The translations under genes and the position numbers were made by a program. Below are positions 22,040 to 31,360 of a DNA stretch of 64,000 nt, in pieces (the first letter of the stretch is position 1; every line of letters begins with the position of its first letter). The notes beneath the pieces were generated by a model. That model searched no databases. It had not been told where the DNA came from and was given only the letters and a program-made list of their open reading frames with translations. The stretch comes from Gammaproteobacteria bacterium (GTDB lineage: Bacteria; Pseudomonadota; Gammaproteobacteria; Pseudomonadales; Alcanivoracaceae). The stretch is from NCBI GenBank assembly GCA_018067045.1, contig JAGPVL010000027.1, positions 1 through 64,000 of the forward strand. The letters run 5' to 3'.

Positions 22040-23140
22040 TTATTTACGCCAAGGCAGAAAGTAATATTTACTGTCATCTGATATTGCTTGAAACGCATAG
22101 ACTCTGCGGCTTGCACCGAGAACTGATAAATAGTCTTTCGTTTTTCCAGTAAAGCAGACTAGTTGATCGGCACCTTGGAAAGTAAAGCCATCTGCATATT
22201 TCCGCTTTGTTTGTACGAATATTGGTTGAGCGTTATAGGCGTCAGAGTAAGCGGGTTTCAGCAAGATTCCTCCATTGGTGGACTGCAATACTTTGAAGCC
22301 AGCTAAGTCATATACGCTCTCTTTTTCTGGTGCTTCACCGGTATACGGTGTGGCGCGAGACAAAGCAATCTTGTCATTCCAGAAATTAAATCGTTTTACT
22401 TCGTTACAGCCTGTGTTTTGGGCGCGCGATAAATAAGACTTGGTTTCTTTAGCAAGGCCGTGCTGCTCAATCATATCTTTGGTGGACTCGATAGACTGGC
22501 TGGCATCTGATAACCAGCTTCGGTAGTCAGCGATTTCAGGGTGATTCGAGTAAAATTTTTGTTGGACTAATTTCTCTCCAATCAAGCTATTTGAACATTT
22601 TCTGACCGGCATGTTGAGCTTGTCGCAGAGAGGTGACGCTTGAGAAGGGTAGAAGTTTAAATCGTCAGCCAATGTGGCCCCTGACAGACTGACTTTCGAA
22701 TCAATGAAACTCGCGGAGCTGTTTATCAAAAGCAGCGAGCGTGCTGAGTCATCGTAATTTTTCCGTAACTCTTTCATCGGTTTGTCGTAATCTTTTAGTT
22801 TTCCCTGAGTATCGCCATGGGCGGCTATAATTTTTTGTTTTAAATCTGAAAGTTGCGCCGTGCTTATCCATTCGGTCGCAGAGGGTGTGTCTCGGGTCGC
22901 TTGCTGGTGGAGAGGAAACCCCTGCTCAAAATCCTTAGACAGCAGTGCTACCTGACTGGTCGCCCAGCTGTCTACTTTTTCGAACAAGACGTCTTGTTCG
23001 CTCTTAAGATTTAGGACGGGGCCAAGGGCAGCGCATATCGCCGCAGTAGGTTCGCAGCCCGCCATGCGGTTTCGGATGGGGTCAAGGGCTGCACATCCGC
23101 TAAAAGTCAGAACGAAAAATATAGTACTTAAATACTTCAT
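22040..23140 (-). CDS. Element-borne lipoprotein of unknown function
   Basis: From the ATG at 23138-23140 the protein is 366 residues with a lipoprotein signal: a basic Met-Lys start, a hydrophobic core and lipobox F-S-G-C (MKYLSTIFFVLTFSGCAAL). Residues +2/+3 are Ala-Ala, which favours the outer membrane. The mature part is helical at first, with several cysteines later, and ends in a beta-rich V-Y-A-F-Q-A-I segment. The longer frame from 23197 adds 19 non-signal residues. It is the only cargo gene of the island and reads toward the RHH gene. Its function is unknown; surface exclusion or phage interference is a guess. Confidence 0.7.
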   Translation of the reverse strand: MKYLSTIFFVLTFSGCAALDPIRNRMAGCEPTAAICAALGPVLNLKSEQDVLFEKVDSWATSQVALLSKDFEQGFPLHQQATRDTPSATEWISTAQLSDLKQKIIAAHGDTQGKLKDYDKPMKELRKNYDDSARSLLLINSSASFIDSKVSLSGATLADDLNFYPSQASPLCDKLNMPVRKCSNSLIGEKLVQQKFYSNHPEIADYRSWLSDASQSIESTKDMIEQHGLAKETKSYLSRAQNTGCNEVKRFNFWNDKIALSRATPYTGEAPEKESVYDLAGFKVLQSTNGGILLKPAYSDAYNAQPIFVQTKRKYADGFTFQGADQLVCFTGKTKDYLSVLGASRRVYAFQAISDDSKYYFLPWRK

Positions 23141-23339
23141 GCCAAGCGCCTGTAGAGAGAGTCTAAGAAGCATGGGCAGGAGTGTAGAAGGAGTCAACCG
23201 GAATGGAGGGTATGAAGGAGTGCGGAAAAGTGTAGATTGCAGTCGCGGGGTAAATTATTGCCAGCGGACAAAGTTTGGATACTTGCTTTGATTTGCGGCG
23301 TCACGGCAAGATTCGAGCATGCAACCTTAACTCATTAAG

Positions 23340-23380
23340 AAAGGGGTATTCGGAAAATTGGGGGTACTTCTGGGGGTACC
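23340..23380. promoter_or_regulatory. Integrase arm-type sites, right end
   Basis: AAAATTGGGGGTACTTCTGGGGGTAC repeats the left-end pattern in the same orientation, about 55 bp from attR. An additional AAGGGGTAT lies just before it. The paired occurrence at both ends supports an integrase-binding role. Confidence 0.68.
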
Positions 23381-23395
23381 GTATTTTACTTAATT

Positions 23396-23426
23396 GCTGC
23401 AGCCCAGTTATTGCGCGGGCTGCAGC
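23396..23426. terminator. Inverted repeat next to tRNA-Phe inside the element
   Basis: Perfect CTGCAGCCC/GGGCTGCAG arms with an 11-base loop, eight bases past the tRNA 3' end. It lacks a strong T-tract, but it may replace the tRNA terminator displaced to 16233-16275. Confidence 0.4.
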
Positions 23427-23433
23427 TTAAATA

Positions 23434-23450
23434 ATGGTGCCCGGAGGCGG
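23434..23450. other. attR: tRNA-proximal attachment core
   Basis: The 17-bp copy within the tRNA-Phe acceptor end is identical to 16281-16297. The tRNA remains intact because the element restores its 3' end. Confidence 0.92.
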
Positions 23451-23510
23451 AATCGAACCACCGACACGAGGATTTTCAATCCTCTGCTCTACCGACTGAG
23501 CTATCCGGGC
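23435..23510 (-). tRNA. tRNA-Phe (anticodon GAA)
   Basis: The 76-nt gene on the minus strand has an encoded CCA. The acceptor arms GCCCGGA/TCCGGGC pair, the D-loop has AGCTCAGTCGGTAGAGC, the anticodon loop is TTGAAAA (GAA), and the T-arm has GGTTCGATTCC. It is the integration target of the 16281-23450 element. Confidence 0.98.
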
Positions 23511-23567
23511 CTTGAAGAGGGCGCTATTAAAGCGATTCAGTCTGTGAACGTCAAGGGATGGAGCGTG

Positions 23568-23726
23568 CTATTCGTTGATCCATGCCCAAATACGCTTGCC
23601 GACCTGCCAGCCGATAACGCTGCCAACGATGCCCAGAAGCAGCGCTAAGGCGGTGCTTTCACCGCCGAAGCTAGCGATTATGGATGCGAATGCGGTGGCG
23701 ATGAGTAGCGGAATAAGGTGTTTCAC
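23568..23726 (-). CDS. Small two-TM membrane protein with a GTG start
   Basis: A 52-residue frame from GTG 23724-23726 to TAG 23568-23570, preceded by GACGAGGC. It begins VKHLIPLLIATAFASII, has a second hydrophobic segment (LALLLGIVGSVIGW) and ends in a basic amphipathic tail. A T-A-F-A-S-I-I-A / G-G-E-S-T-A-L turn separates the helices. It lies 30 bp downstream of yggX on the same strand and may be co-transcribed. No family is recognised; codon use fits a real gene. Confidence 0.6.
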   Translation of the reverse strand: MKHLIPLLIATAFASIIASFGGESTALALLLGIVGSVIGWQVGKRIWAWINE

Positions 23727-23755
23727 GATGCCTCGTCATCCTCTCTTTGCTGCTG

Positions 23756-24034
23756 CTATTTTTTGCTGTTCTCTGGTGTGTAGCCCTCTGCCTTGTCGTA
23801 TTCCTCGTTATTGAAGAAATGTTCACGCTGGCTGTCTAGGTAGGGCTTGGTGTTTGGGTCCATCAGATTGAGATGCTTTTCGTTGATCAGCATTGTTTGC
23901 TCGCGCATCCACTCTTGCCACGCCTTGGTTGAGATGTTCTCAAAGATATCGAGCCCCTTGGGGCCGGGGAAGGGAGCGCGCTCTAGGCCTTCGAGCTCTT
24001 GCTGATGCTTGCGGCAAAAAACCATTCGTGTCAT
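23756..24034 (-). CDS. yggX: Probable Fe(2+)-trafficking protein YggX
   Basis: YggX helps to protect Fe-S clusters and to deliver iron under oxidative stress. The 92-residue protein has the invariant start [17 protein letters not shown] with its conserved Cys7 and the [16 protein letters not shown] helix. The length is typical. It is downstream of mutY on the same strand (107-bp gap), the order seen in many gammaproteobacteria and in keeping with MutY being a 4Fe-4S enzyme. Confidence 0.96.
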   Translation of the reverse strand: MTRMVFCRKHQQELEGLERAPFPGPKGLDIFENISTKAWQEWMREQTMLINEKHLNLMDPNTKPYLDSQREHFFNNEEYDKAEGYTPENSKK

Positions 24035-24140
24035 GCGATTACCTGCTTGTTTGGCGATATGGAGAAGGGCATTTCGTTAGCCATTATCGTCGTTTTCAGT
24101 GACTTATTGTTTGCGTGTTTTGACATTATTCAGAGAATCC

Positions 24141-25229
24141 CTAGCTTATCGCTAGATTCGTGCTGAGTCTTTCTTGCAGTTGGCCTAATAGCTTTTTGAC
24201 GGGAGCCGCGAGCCCTAATCGCCCGGGCTTTTGATGTTGAACCCAGCGTCGCGAAGGCTGTTCCGCAATCTGCCCTGCGCAAGCGCTTGCCGTTGCGGGG
24301 CTGACTTGAATATAGATAGGCGTTATATCCAAATGGAAGTGACTAAAGGTGTGTCGAAACGGCGCCAGTGTTTGCGTTTGTGTGCCGACGAGGCCGATCG
24401 TTTCGAGGACGTTATGAATGTCGTCGCTGTCGCGCGCCTCCGGTGGGCACCAGAGTCCGCCCCATAGGCCGCTCGGTGGGCGTTGTTCAAGTAAAAGTTC
24501 GCCGTCATTATTTTCCAGTAGCAGCATCCATGTTTGTCTCACTGGCGTGGCTTTCTTTGGTTTACGCCCTGGGTAGCGTGATTGCTCTTCGGTTTTGTAC
24601 GCGAGGCAATGCTTGTTGATCGGGCATTCGCCACAGCGAGGCTTGCTACGCGTGCAGAGTGTCGCGCCGAGATCCATCATCACTTGGGTGTAGTCGCGCA
24701 CTCTTTTCTTTGGCGTGAACGTTTCGGCGGCGAGCCACAATTTTTCCGCGACGGCGCGCTCGCCTGCCCAGCCATCAATGGCCAAAAAGCGGCTGAGTAC
24801 GCGTTTAACATTACCGTCGAGTATTGGCGCGCGAATGTCTTGGCTAATGCTGCTTATTGCGCCAGCCGTTGAGCGGCCAATGCCGGGTAGATCGATGAGT
24901 GCTTCTGGGCCGAGTGGAAAGATGCCGCTGTATTCTGCGACAACTTTTTGTGCGGCTTTATGTAGGTTACGGGCGCGTGCGTAATAGCCAAGGCCTGTCC
25001 ATAAATGCAGTACGTCATCGCTTGGTGCAGCGGCTAATGTTTGCACGTCAGGGAAACGCTGCATAAAGCGCTCAAAGTATGGAATGACGGTGCTCACCTG
25101 CGTTTGTTGCAGCATGATTTCCGATACCCAAACCCGATAGGGCGTTATCGCTTTTTGCCACGGCAGATCTTTGCGGCCGTGCTGGTCATACCACGTCAGC
25201 ACGGCCTTGTGGAACTGCGCGGGCTTCAT
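24141..25229 (-). CDS. mutY: A/G-specific adenine glycosylase MutY
   Basis: MutY removes adenine mispaired with 8-oxoguanine. The 362-residue protein has the helix-hairpin-helix ([15 protein letters not shown]), the 4Fe-4S cluster cysteines in C-x6-C-x2-C-x5-C spacing ([17 protein letters not shown], about residues 195-211), and a C-terminal Nudix-like 8-oxoG recognition domain. I favour the ATG at 25229, where the [15 protein letters not shown] start matches the family. A GTG at 25253, overlapping the asmA stop as GTGA, is an alternative adding eight residues. The overlap implies an asmA-mutY operon. Confidence 0.95.
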   Translation of the reverse strand: MKPAQFHKAVLTWYDQHGRKDLPWQKAITPYRVWVSEIMLQQTQVSTVIPYFERFMQRFPDVQTLAAAPSDDVLHLWTGLGYYARARNLHKAAQKVVAEYSGIFPLGPEALIDLPGIGRSTAGAISSISQDIRAPILDGNVKRVLSRFLAIDGWAGERAVAEKLWLAAETFTPKKRVRDYTQVMMDLGATLCTRSKPRCGECPINKHCLAYKTEEQSRYPGRKPKKATPVRQTWMLLLENNDGELLLEQRPPSGLWGGLWCPPEARDSDDIHNVLETIGLVGTQTQTLAPFRHTFSHFHLDITPIYIQVSPATASACAGQIAEQPSRRWVQHQKPGRLGLAAPVKKLLGQLQERLSTNLAIS

Positions 25230-25249
25230 CTTTTGGTCTAAAAAAGATG

Positions 25250-27475
25250 TCACTTAAACAGGCCCTTTAGTTTTTCGTCGAGCTTTTTCTGCAATTCATC
25301 TTGTGCTTTTTTCTTGGCGGCATCTTTGACGACCGCTTCCGTGGAGTCGCCTTCGCCATCAATGCCGAATTTATCTTTAATCTTGTCCTTCGCCATTTGT
25401 GTGGCGACGTCTTTCCCAATTGCTTTAAAGCCATCTTTATCGTTGCGGCACCATCCGGCGGCGTCGCCTTGCAAGTTGCCTTTGCAGCGCAGTGGCCATG
25501 TTTGATCTTTCAGATATTTGTTGTCGGTAATATCAGGCGATTTCATGCCGATCTTGATATCGAAAGCCTCGCTACGGAGGTTTAAGAAACCTTTGCCGTC
25601 GATGGTGCCACGATCAAGATTGGCCGCCAGTTTGTCGATATAAGCGACTTCCTTCTCAATGCGAGCGACGCCATCAAGATCGATAATGCGTGTGTCTTTG
25701 GATAGTTCCAGCGGCAGCTTCCCTGACTCTTGCCCAGGAATAAAGGCAGACAGTTGTTGATAGCTGCCGAGCAATTCGTTGATTCCGCCAAGTAGCGAGT
25801 TATACAGGTTGGCGCCGCGCACGGTGCCGTCTGCTAGGTGGAAAGTGGTTTTGCCGATAGCATTCTCGACTAACGCTTTTTCACTGTTGCCATGGCTGTT
25901 GAATGTGATGTCCATATCAAGCACGCCGGTAAAGAGGTCTTCTTCGAGAGCCATCTCGACCACAGGCTGAAGCTGAATTGTTTTCACGTTCGTTGTTAGC
26001 GCAAACGTTGGTGTATTGGTGCGAGCGTCTAGAGTGGCGTTGGCATTAAAGTTTCCGCCGAGTGCATTACCGTCGGCTTTGCTGAGTTTCATCACGCCAT
26101 CTTTAGCGCTAACAACAAACTGCATGTTGCTGGCATTAATGCCCATATAAGACAGGCTGCCGACATTAAATTTCCCGTTAACAATTAGCGCGCGTAGATC
26201 GTCTAATGGCAGCAATTCCGCGTCAGACAGCGGTGGTAAAATTGGCTCGGCGGCGTTGCTTGCTAAGGCTTTTTCGTTTGAGTTGCTGCTGGATGATTCC
26301 TCAGTCTCGCTTGGCAAGTAACCGTCGGCAACGAATTTGTCTAGAGTGAGATCGAACACTAGTTTTCCGCTGTCGATATTCGCCAACGCTGCGCTGCCAG
26401 TAATAGTGCTGTCATCGACTTTAATCGTTAATGATTTTGCGGTAATGCTATTCTCTGGCCCGCCAATAATGGCGTCTATGCTGACATTCTTCAGTGCTTT
26501 TTCATCACTGGTTTCGATGGCTTCTTCGCCAATCGCTTTTAATGCAGCATTGGCATCGAATGGTGCGATGTGAAGCTCGCCAGCAAACAGCATGGCGCCT
26601 GAAAGTTGATTAATATCCATGCCGCCTGTGGTGTGAGTTCCGGCGGCGTCGACGATTAGATTGCGAATACTGACACGGTCTTCATCGAGCGCAGCATCAA
26701 CATCCATTTTTGCTGTTACCGCGATGGGCAATGTGGTGACGCCACCAATGTTCGCGTTAATAGCGAATTCGTTTAGTTGAAAAATATTCTTTTCAAGGTT
26801 CATCGTTAGAGTGGTATCGAGGTCTGTGTCGATACGAATATCACTTTGATCTTGGTAGCGCAGTGCTGCTTGCAGCGTAAAGGGTTTGTCGAGCGAAATA
26901 TTTTGTGCGCTGATATTTGCGTTCTCAACGGTGATATCCGTTCCGTCGGTGAGCACGCGATAGCGAATGTTGGCACCATGGATATTGACGGAAGGAATAG
27001 ACAGGGGAATATCCATCGCGCTGGCACTTTCGTCGGAAATATTTTCTGCGTCAGCAGAATTTGCTGCTGTGGCGTCGGCGCTACTACCAATCTGTTCCCA
27101 ATTGGCGCCGTCAGGTCCTTCGACGAGATTGAGCTGCAGGCCGTGGACGCTCACCGCATCCATTTCGACCTTGCCATAAAACAGCGGCCATACGGCCACG
27201 CCGACATGTATTTCATCAAGGCCAGCAAACAGTTCCGGTTGGTCGTGAATGCGTGCTTCGGTATGACCGATATTGACGCCAAGTGAAGGCCAGAATGTCC
27301 AACTGAGATCGCCTTCGATGGTAAGGTCTAGATTGGCATTTTCTTGTGCGGCGGCGGAAATTTCCGGTTTGAAATCATTGGGGTCTATCACTCGCGTGAT
27401 AACAAAAAGGGCTAACGCTAATAGGACGACCAGAGCTAGTAATATTGCCGCTATAATCTTCAGCGTTTTTGCCAT
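25250..27475 (-). CDS. asmA: AsmA family protein
   Basis: This large envelope protein of about 741 residues has one N-terminal membrane anchor ([21 protein letters not shown]) and a long beta-rich periplasmic body. It ends in the AsmA C-terminal domain and a lysine-rich tail. AsmA-like proteins are thought to bridge the membranes for lipid transport and affect outer-membrane assembly. The ATG at 27475 gives the canonical M-A-K-T-L start; the frame upstream to 27535 is non-homologous. Its length is somewhat above the E. coli protein (617). It precedes mutY with a four-base overlap if the GTG start of mutY is used. Confidence 0.92.
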   Translation of the reverse strand: MAKTLKIIAAILLALVVLLALALFVITRVIDPNDFKPEISAAAQENANLDLTIEGDLSWTFWPSLGVNIGHTEARIHDQPELFAGLDEIHVGVAVWPLFYGKVEMDAVSVHGLQLNLVEGPDGANWEQIGSSADATAANSADAENISDESASAMDIPLSIPSVNIHGANIRYRVLTDGTDITVENANISAQNISLDKPFTLQAALRYQDQSDIRIDTDLDTTLTMNLEKNIFQLNEFAINANIGGVTTLPIAVTAKMDVDAALDEDRVSIRNLIVDAAGTHTTGGMDINQLSGAMLFAGELHIAPFDANAALKAIGEEAIETSDEKALKNVSIDAIIGGPENSITAKSLTIKVDDSTITGSAALANIDSGKLVFDLTLDKFVADGYLPSETEESSSSNSNEKALASNAAEPILPPLSDAELLPLDDLRALIVNGKFNVGSLSYMGINASNMQFVVSAKDGVMKLSKADGNALGGNFNANATLDARTNTPTFALTTNVKTIQLQPVVEMALEEDLFTGVLDMDITFNSHGNSEKALVENAIGKTTFHLADGTVRGANLYNSLLGGINELLGSYQQLSAFIPGQESGKLPLELSKDTRIIDLDGVARIEKEVAYIDKLAANLDRGTIDGKGFLNLRSEAFDIKIGMKSPDITDNKYLKDQTWPLRCKGNLQGDAAGWCRNDKDGFKAIGKDVATQMAKDKIKDKFGIDGEGDSTEAVVKDAAKKKAQDELQKKLDEKLKGLFK

Positions 27476-27619
27476 GTGGATCTCCTTGGTCTGAGCCTTG
27501 CACCGCGGCGGCTGCCGGTCGATGATAGGGCGCATAAAATGTGCGGTGGATGTATTTCCCTTTCGCAGAGCATAGCAAGGCTGGCCGTGCTATGCAGTGA
27601 TGGGATTTAGGGGGGTCGT

Positions 27620-29551
27620 TTGTTACAAAAGTTCCGTTTGTGTTGTTTATTGCTGGTTCTGTTGCCTTGTTGGGTCGCGGCGAGCGAAGTGGTTCGCCCC
27701 GCGCCGACAGAGCGGGAGCTGAGCGTTGGTCGGAGCATTGATGTTCTGGAAGACCCTGATGGCGATTTGACTATCGAGCAGGTGGCAGGCGCTTTTTCAG
27801 ATCGGTTTGTGTCGAGCCAGACAGAAAACCCGAGCTTTGGCTTTAGCTCCTCGACATTCTGGCTGCGTATCACCGTGGATATGTCGTCGGTGTCTGGGCA
27901 GCGTTGGTTTTTGATCCAGCGCCATCCCATTATTGATCATCTCACTCTCTATAGTCCTGTCGCGCCTGGCGTTTGGGTGCCAACAGAGATGGGGGATGCG
28001 CTGCCATTCGGTCAGCGTTTGCTTGAGCATCGCGAGTTTATTTTTCCGGTGAATACCGGAAACTTCATGGAGCAGACCTATTACATGAAGGTGTCCGGCA
28101 AGGGCGCATTGAGCTTGGAGCTTAAGCTGTCGTCGGCGGAAGGGCTGATTGAGCGTACTTATCGAGAGCAGCTTATTTTTGGCCTGTTCTACGGCGCGTT
28201 GTTGGTGATGTTGGTTTACAACTTCTTGCTGTATTTCTCTGTGCGGGACGTCGCCTACCTTTGGTATATCCTCTTTTTAAGTAGCTTTGTGCTGTGCTTT
28301 GCCAATATCAATGGGCTAGGTTTGCAGTATTTGTGGCGCGCTCTGCCGTCATTGAACGAATGGTTTCCGGTGTTCGCCACGTTTGGCATGATTTCGTTAG
28401 TGCAGTATTCCCGCGCTTTCCTCAATCTTAAAAGTCAGTTTACCGGCTATGAGCAAGGCTTAAAGCGGCTGCTGTACGGCTGTATTGCCGCATTCATATC
28501 GGTGTTTATTGTGCCGCCGCCTTGGTCCTACCATTTAAGTACGTTGGTGGTATTGCTGGTCGCGATCACCCTTAACTGGGTGGGTATTGGTACATGGCTG
28601 CGTGGCTATCGTGCCGCACGTTTTTATGTTGCTGCGTGGTCATTCTTTCTGCTCGGTTGCTGCATATTTGTTCTCGATAACACCGGCATTATTCCGCACT
28701 CCGGTTGGAGTAATTATGCGCCGCATATCGGCAGTGCTTGGGTGGCGATCTTGTTGTCGCTAGCGCTAGGCGAGCGCATTAAATTGTTGGAGGCGGAGCG
28801 CGACACGTTAGAGCGGCAGAGTCATGAAACCCTGCAGCACCATCTCGATGAAGTGCAGCGTCTTGATCGCGATAAGATGGTCTTTTTGGAGTATCTCAGC
28901 CACGAACTCAATACGCCTCTTAACTGGCTGTCTAGCGCGCGGATGCTAGAGACGGGCGAATTGCCGCCGGAATTGATGGAAGCGGTGGGCATGGTGCATA
29001 AGGGCCAAGACCGTTTACAGCAGCTGGTCGCAACGTCATTGCGCTATTTTGAAATTGCCAGTCGCAAGGAAATGCCGGTGGTGGGGCAATGCGCCCCCAT
29101 GTGGAAGCTCGATCGCATTGTCCGTTCTGTGGAGCGAGAAGAAGAGCTGGCAGCTCACAGTATGAAGGTGCGCAATCTTATTCCGGCGGATCTCTGTGTG
29201 AATGCCTGCGATAAGGAGCTGACCGATGTCTTCTCGTGGCTGCTCGACAATGCTATTCACTTCGGCAAGGAAGAAACCGATATCGTGGCGGACGCGGTGT
29301 TTGAGCCAGAGTGCGGGTCGGTGGTGCTGCGTATAACCGACCAAGGTCGGGGTATTCTGCGCGATGACATTGACGGTATTTTTGCGCCGTTTTATATGGT
29401 CGGCTCCCATCATCAGTTGGAAGGCTTTGGTCTGTCGTTGCCGATGGCGAGGGTGATGATTGAGCAGGCGGGCGGCGAGATTTGGGCGGAGAGTGAGGGT
29501 CGTGAAAAAGGCGCGAGCCTGTGTATTCGTCTACAGGTGCTGGCGAGCTAG
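27620..29551 (+). CDS. Membrane sensor histidine kinase with 7TMR-DISM input
   Basis: The 643-residue protein has a signal peptide, a periplasmic 7TMR-DISMED2 beta domain (about residues 30-165), seven TM helices (about 185-390) containing the LLVMLVYNFLLYFSVRD motif, a coiled linker, HisKA with H in YLSHELNTPLNWL (about residue 427), and HATPase_c with N-box LLDNAIHFG, DQGRG and GFGLSLPMA. The DISM input is usually thought to sense carbohydrate-like ligands. TTG at 27620 has a GGGGGG ribosome site; no closer ATG fits. No response regulator is adjacent, so its partner is elsewhere. Confidence 0.9.
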   Translation: MLQKFRLCCLLLVLLPCWVAASEVVRPAPTERELSVGRSIDVLEDPDGDLTIEQVAGAFSDRFVSSQTENPSFGFSSSTFWLRITVDMSSVSGQRWFLIQRHPIIDHLTLYSPVAPGVWVPTEMGDALPFGQRLLEHREFIFPVNTGNFMEQTYYMKVSGKGALSLELKLSSAEGLIERTYREQLIFGLFYGALLVMLVYNFLLYFSVRDVAYLWYILFLSSFVLCFANINGLGLQYLWRALPSLNEWFPVFATFGMISLVQYSRAFLNLKSQFTGYEQGLKRLLYGCIAAFISVFIVPPPWSYHLSTLVVLLVAITLNWVGIGTWLRGYRAARFYVAAWSFFLLGCCIFVLDNTGIIPHSGWSNYAPHIGSAWVAILLSLALGERIKLLEAERDTLERQSHETLQHHLDEVQRLDRDKMVFLEYLSHELNTPLNWLSSARMLETGELPPELMEAVGMVHKGQDRLQQLVATSLRYFEIASRKEMPVVGQCAPMWKLDRIVRSVEREEELAAHSMKVRNLIPADLCVNACDKELTDVFSWLLDNAIHFGKEETDIVADAVFEPECGSVVLRITDQGRGILRDDIDGIFAPFYMVGSHHQLEGFGLSLPMARVMIEQAGGEIWAESEGREKGASLCIRLQVLAS

Positions 29552-29573
29552 ACACCGGTTTGGGTCGGGCGGT

Positions 29574-29918
29574 TTAAATGAGCCCGGCCCGTTGCGCCAA
29601 GATTTGTAATGAAGCAGGCGTCTGAAATGGTTGCTGCAGGGCGATTAACCGTAGGGTTTCTGCGCCGACGCCACGATTTCGGGTGGCTGGGTGCACGACT
29701 AGCTTTGTTACTCGCCACTGAGCATTTTCTTGCTCAAGCAGTGCCAAGCTGACGGGTTTGGCGTTAAATATTCCCACCCAAAGCTGTGCGAGCGCCGAAT
29801 CGAGCGGCTCACAGAGCTGAGTCAGTGCGGTGAGCACATCATTATTTTCACGTAATACGCTGGTCAGCTGGTCAATATGATCGCTATCGAGCGGAAACTG
29901 TGTAATTTCTAGTGGCAT
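29574..29918 (-). CDS. GNAT-fold protein, PanZ/PanM-like
   Basis: The 114-residue single GNAT domain has a W-V-G-I-F-N strand, V-T-K-L-V-V-H-P and acetyl-CoA-binding motif R-N-R-G-V-G. The small size and gene context (opposite hisB, as in Pseudomonas) match the PanZ/PanM acetyl-CoA sensors that promote PanD maturation, but divergence leaves this tentative. It is convergent with the kinase gene and divergent from hisB. Confidence 0.65.
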   Translation of the reverse strand: MPLEITQFPLDSDHIDQLTSVLRENNDVLTALTQLCEPLDSALAQLWVGIFNAKPVSLALLEQENAQWRVTKLVVHPATRNRGVGAETLRLIALQQPFQTPASLQILAQRAGLI

Positions 29919-29932
29919 ACGCTCTCCTTCGG

Positions 29933-29962
29933 TTGGTTCGCAGCGCGCGCGGCCCGTATAAT
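29933..29962 (+). promoter_or_regulatory. Sigma-70-type promoter of the hisBHAF run
   Basis: TTGGTT (29933-29938), an 18-bp spacer and TATAAT (29957-29962), about 70 bp before hisB and followed by no other promoter-like pair. The -10 box is perfect. Confidence 0.55.
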
Positions 29963-30033
29963 AGCCGCCCTGTCGCCGAACTACAGGGGCATTTGCCCGT
30001 TCGTGCGTATTTTATTTTCCGTGGAGGTCTTTG

Positions 30034-30639
30034 ATGAGCCAGCGCAGCGCCAGCGTAACCCGTAATACGCTGGAAACGCAGATCAGCGTCAGCGTCAATC
30101 TTGATGGCACCGGCCAGTGCAAACTGGATACTGGTTTACCGTTCCTTGAGCACATGCTTGATCAGGTTGCCCGACATGGCTTGGTTGATATTGAGATTAC
30201 TGCCAAGGGCGATCTGCACATCGATGCACACCACACGGTAGAAGATATCGGTATTGCCTTGGGGCAAGCGATGGCAAAGGCGTGGGGCGACAAGGTTGGT
30301 GTACGCCGTTATGGCAATGCCTATGTCCCGCTCGACGAAGCGTTAACACGTGTGGTGATTGACTTGTCCGGTCGTCCAGGCCTGGAAATGTTTATCGATT
30401 TCACTCGTGCGCGCATTGGTGATTTTGACGTCGATTTGTTTTACGAATTCTTCCAAGGTTTCGTCAACCACGCCGGTGCGACACTGCATATCGATAACTT
30501 GCGCGGCAAGAATGCGCATCACCAGGCTGAGACTGCCTTCAAAGCGTTTGGTCGCGCGTTGCGTATGGCGGTCGAAATGGACCCGCGCATGGCCAATATC
30601 ACGCCTTCGACTAAGGGCACCTTGACCGAAAAAAAGTGA
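30034..30639 (+). CDS. hisB: Imidazoleglycerol-phosphate dehydratase
   Basis: Catalyses the seventh step of histidine synthesis, IGP to imidazole acetol phosphate. The 201-residue monofunctional form shows the two family signatures, [15 protein letters not shown] and [12 protein letters not shown], plus [19 protein letters not shown] near the end; the His/Glu manganese ligands are present. The ATG at 30034 follows GGAGG; a TTG one codon earlier is possible. It leads hisB-hisH-hisA-hisF, the usual Pseudomonas order. Confidence 0.97.
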   Translation: MSQRSASVTRNTLETQISVSVNLDGTGQCKLDTGLPFLEHMLDQVARHGLVDIEITAKGDLHIDAHHTVEDIGIALGQAMAKAWGDKVGVRRYGNAYVPLDEALTRVVIDLSGRPGLEMFIDFTRARIGDFDVDLFYEFFQGFVNHAGATLHIDNLRGKNAHHQAETAFKAFGRALRMAVEMDPRMANITPSTKGTLTEKK

Positions 30640-30646
30640 GATCTTT

Positions 30647-31285
30647 GTGAGCGAAACTGTCGCCATTCTTGATTACGGCATGGGCAATCTGCACTCCGCC
30701 GCGAAAGCGCTGGAAAAGGTTGCCGATGGTCAGCGCATTGTTGTGACATCCGATCCTGCTGTAGCAATTGCCGCAGATCGAGTGATTTTCCCGGGCGTTG
30801 GGGCTATTCGCGATTGTATGCATGAATTGCGCAGCCGCGGTTTAGATCAGGCTATTTTTGAAGTGGCAGCAAGCGGCAAGCCGTTGTTGGGTATTTGTGT
30901 GGGCATGCAGGCGATGATGCAGCACAGCGAAGAAAACGGCGGCGTCGAGTGTCTGGGTTTGTTTCCCGGCAATGTTGTGCACTTTGGTGAGCGTTACGGT
31001 GATCTCGGTGAGCGCTTAAAAGTGCCGCACATGGGCTGGAATCAAGTGCAGCAAGAAGAGCACCCTATGTGGGAAGGCATCGACGATTATTCTCGGTTCT
31101 ATTTTGTCCACAGCTACTGCATTACGGGGTTGCCTGAAGAGCAGGTGAGCGGGCGTTGCGATTACGGCCTTCGGTTTGCGGCGGCAGCATGCCGTTCGAA
31201 TATCTTTGCGGTGCAATTCCACCCTGAGAAAAGCGCCAGCCACGGCATGACGTTGCTCTCAAACTTTCTGCGCTGGCAGCCATAG
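30647..31285 (+). CDS. hisH: Imidazole glycerol phosphate synthase, glutamine amidotransferase subunit
   Basis: HisH releases ammonia from glutamine and channels it to HisF. The class I amidotransferase triad is visible: Cys in [12 protein letters not shown] (about residue 85), and His and Glu in V-Q-F-H-P-E-K-S near the C-terminus. The 212-residue protein starts at GTG 30647, seven bases after the hisB stop. The oxyanion-strand motif PGVG is also present. Confidence 0.96.
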   Translation: MSETVAILDYGMGNLHSAAKALEKVADGQRIVVTSDPAVAIAADRVIFPGVGAIRDCMHELRSRGLDQAIFEVAASGKPLLGICVGMQAMMQHSEENGGVECLGLFPGNVVHFGERYGDLGERLKVPHMGWNQVQQEEHPMWEGIDDYSRFYFVHSYCITGLPEEQVSGRCDYGLRFAAAACRSNIFAVQFHPEKSASHGMTLLSNFLRWQP

Positions 31286-31360
31286 CGCGTTCTCCTGCGC
31301 ATCATTTCTCTGCACCTGCTTTAACGTGAGTGCTGTACTGGTTTTGTTGAGGTTGTTTAC

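Larger units (their letters stand above)
16281..23450. mobile_element. Integrative element (satellite-like island) in tRNA-Phe
   Basis: The element is bounded by 17-bp direct repeats of the tRNA-Phe 3' end (16281-16297 and 23434-23450). Inside are a tyrosine integrase next to the left end, a small unknown gene, AlpA, a primase-helicase, an iteron array, an RHH regulator and a lipoprotein gene. There are no capsid, tail or conjugation genes. The size and content resemble P4-like satellites or small replicating islands. Confidence 0.9.
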
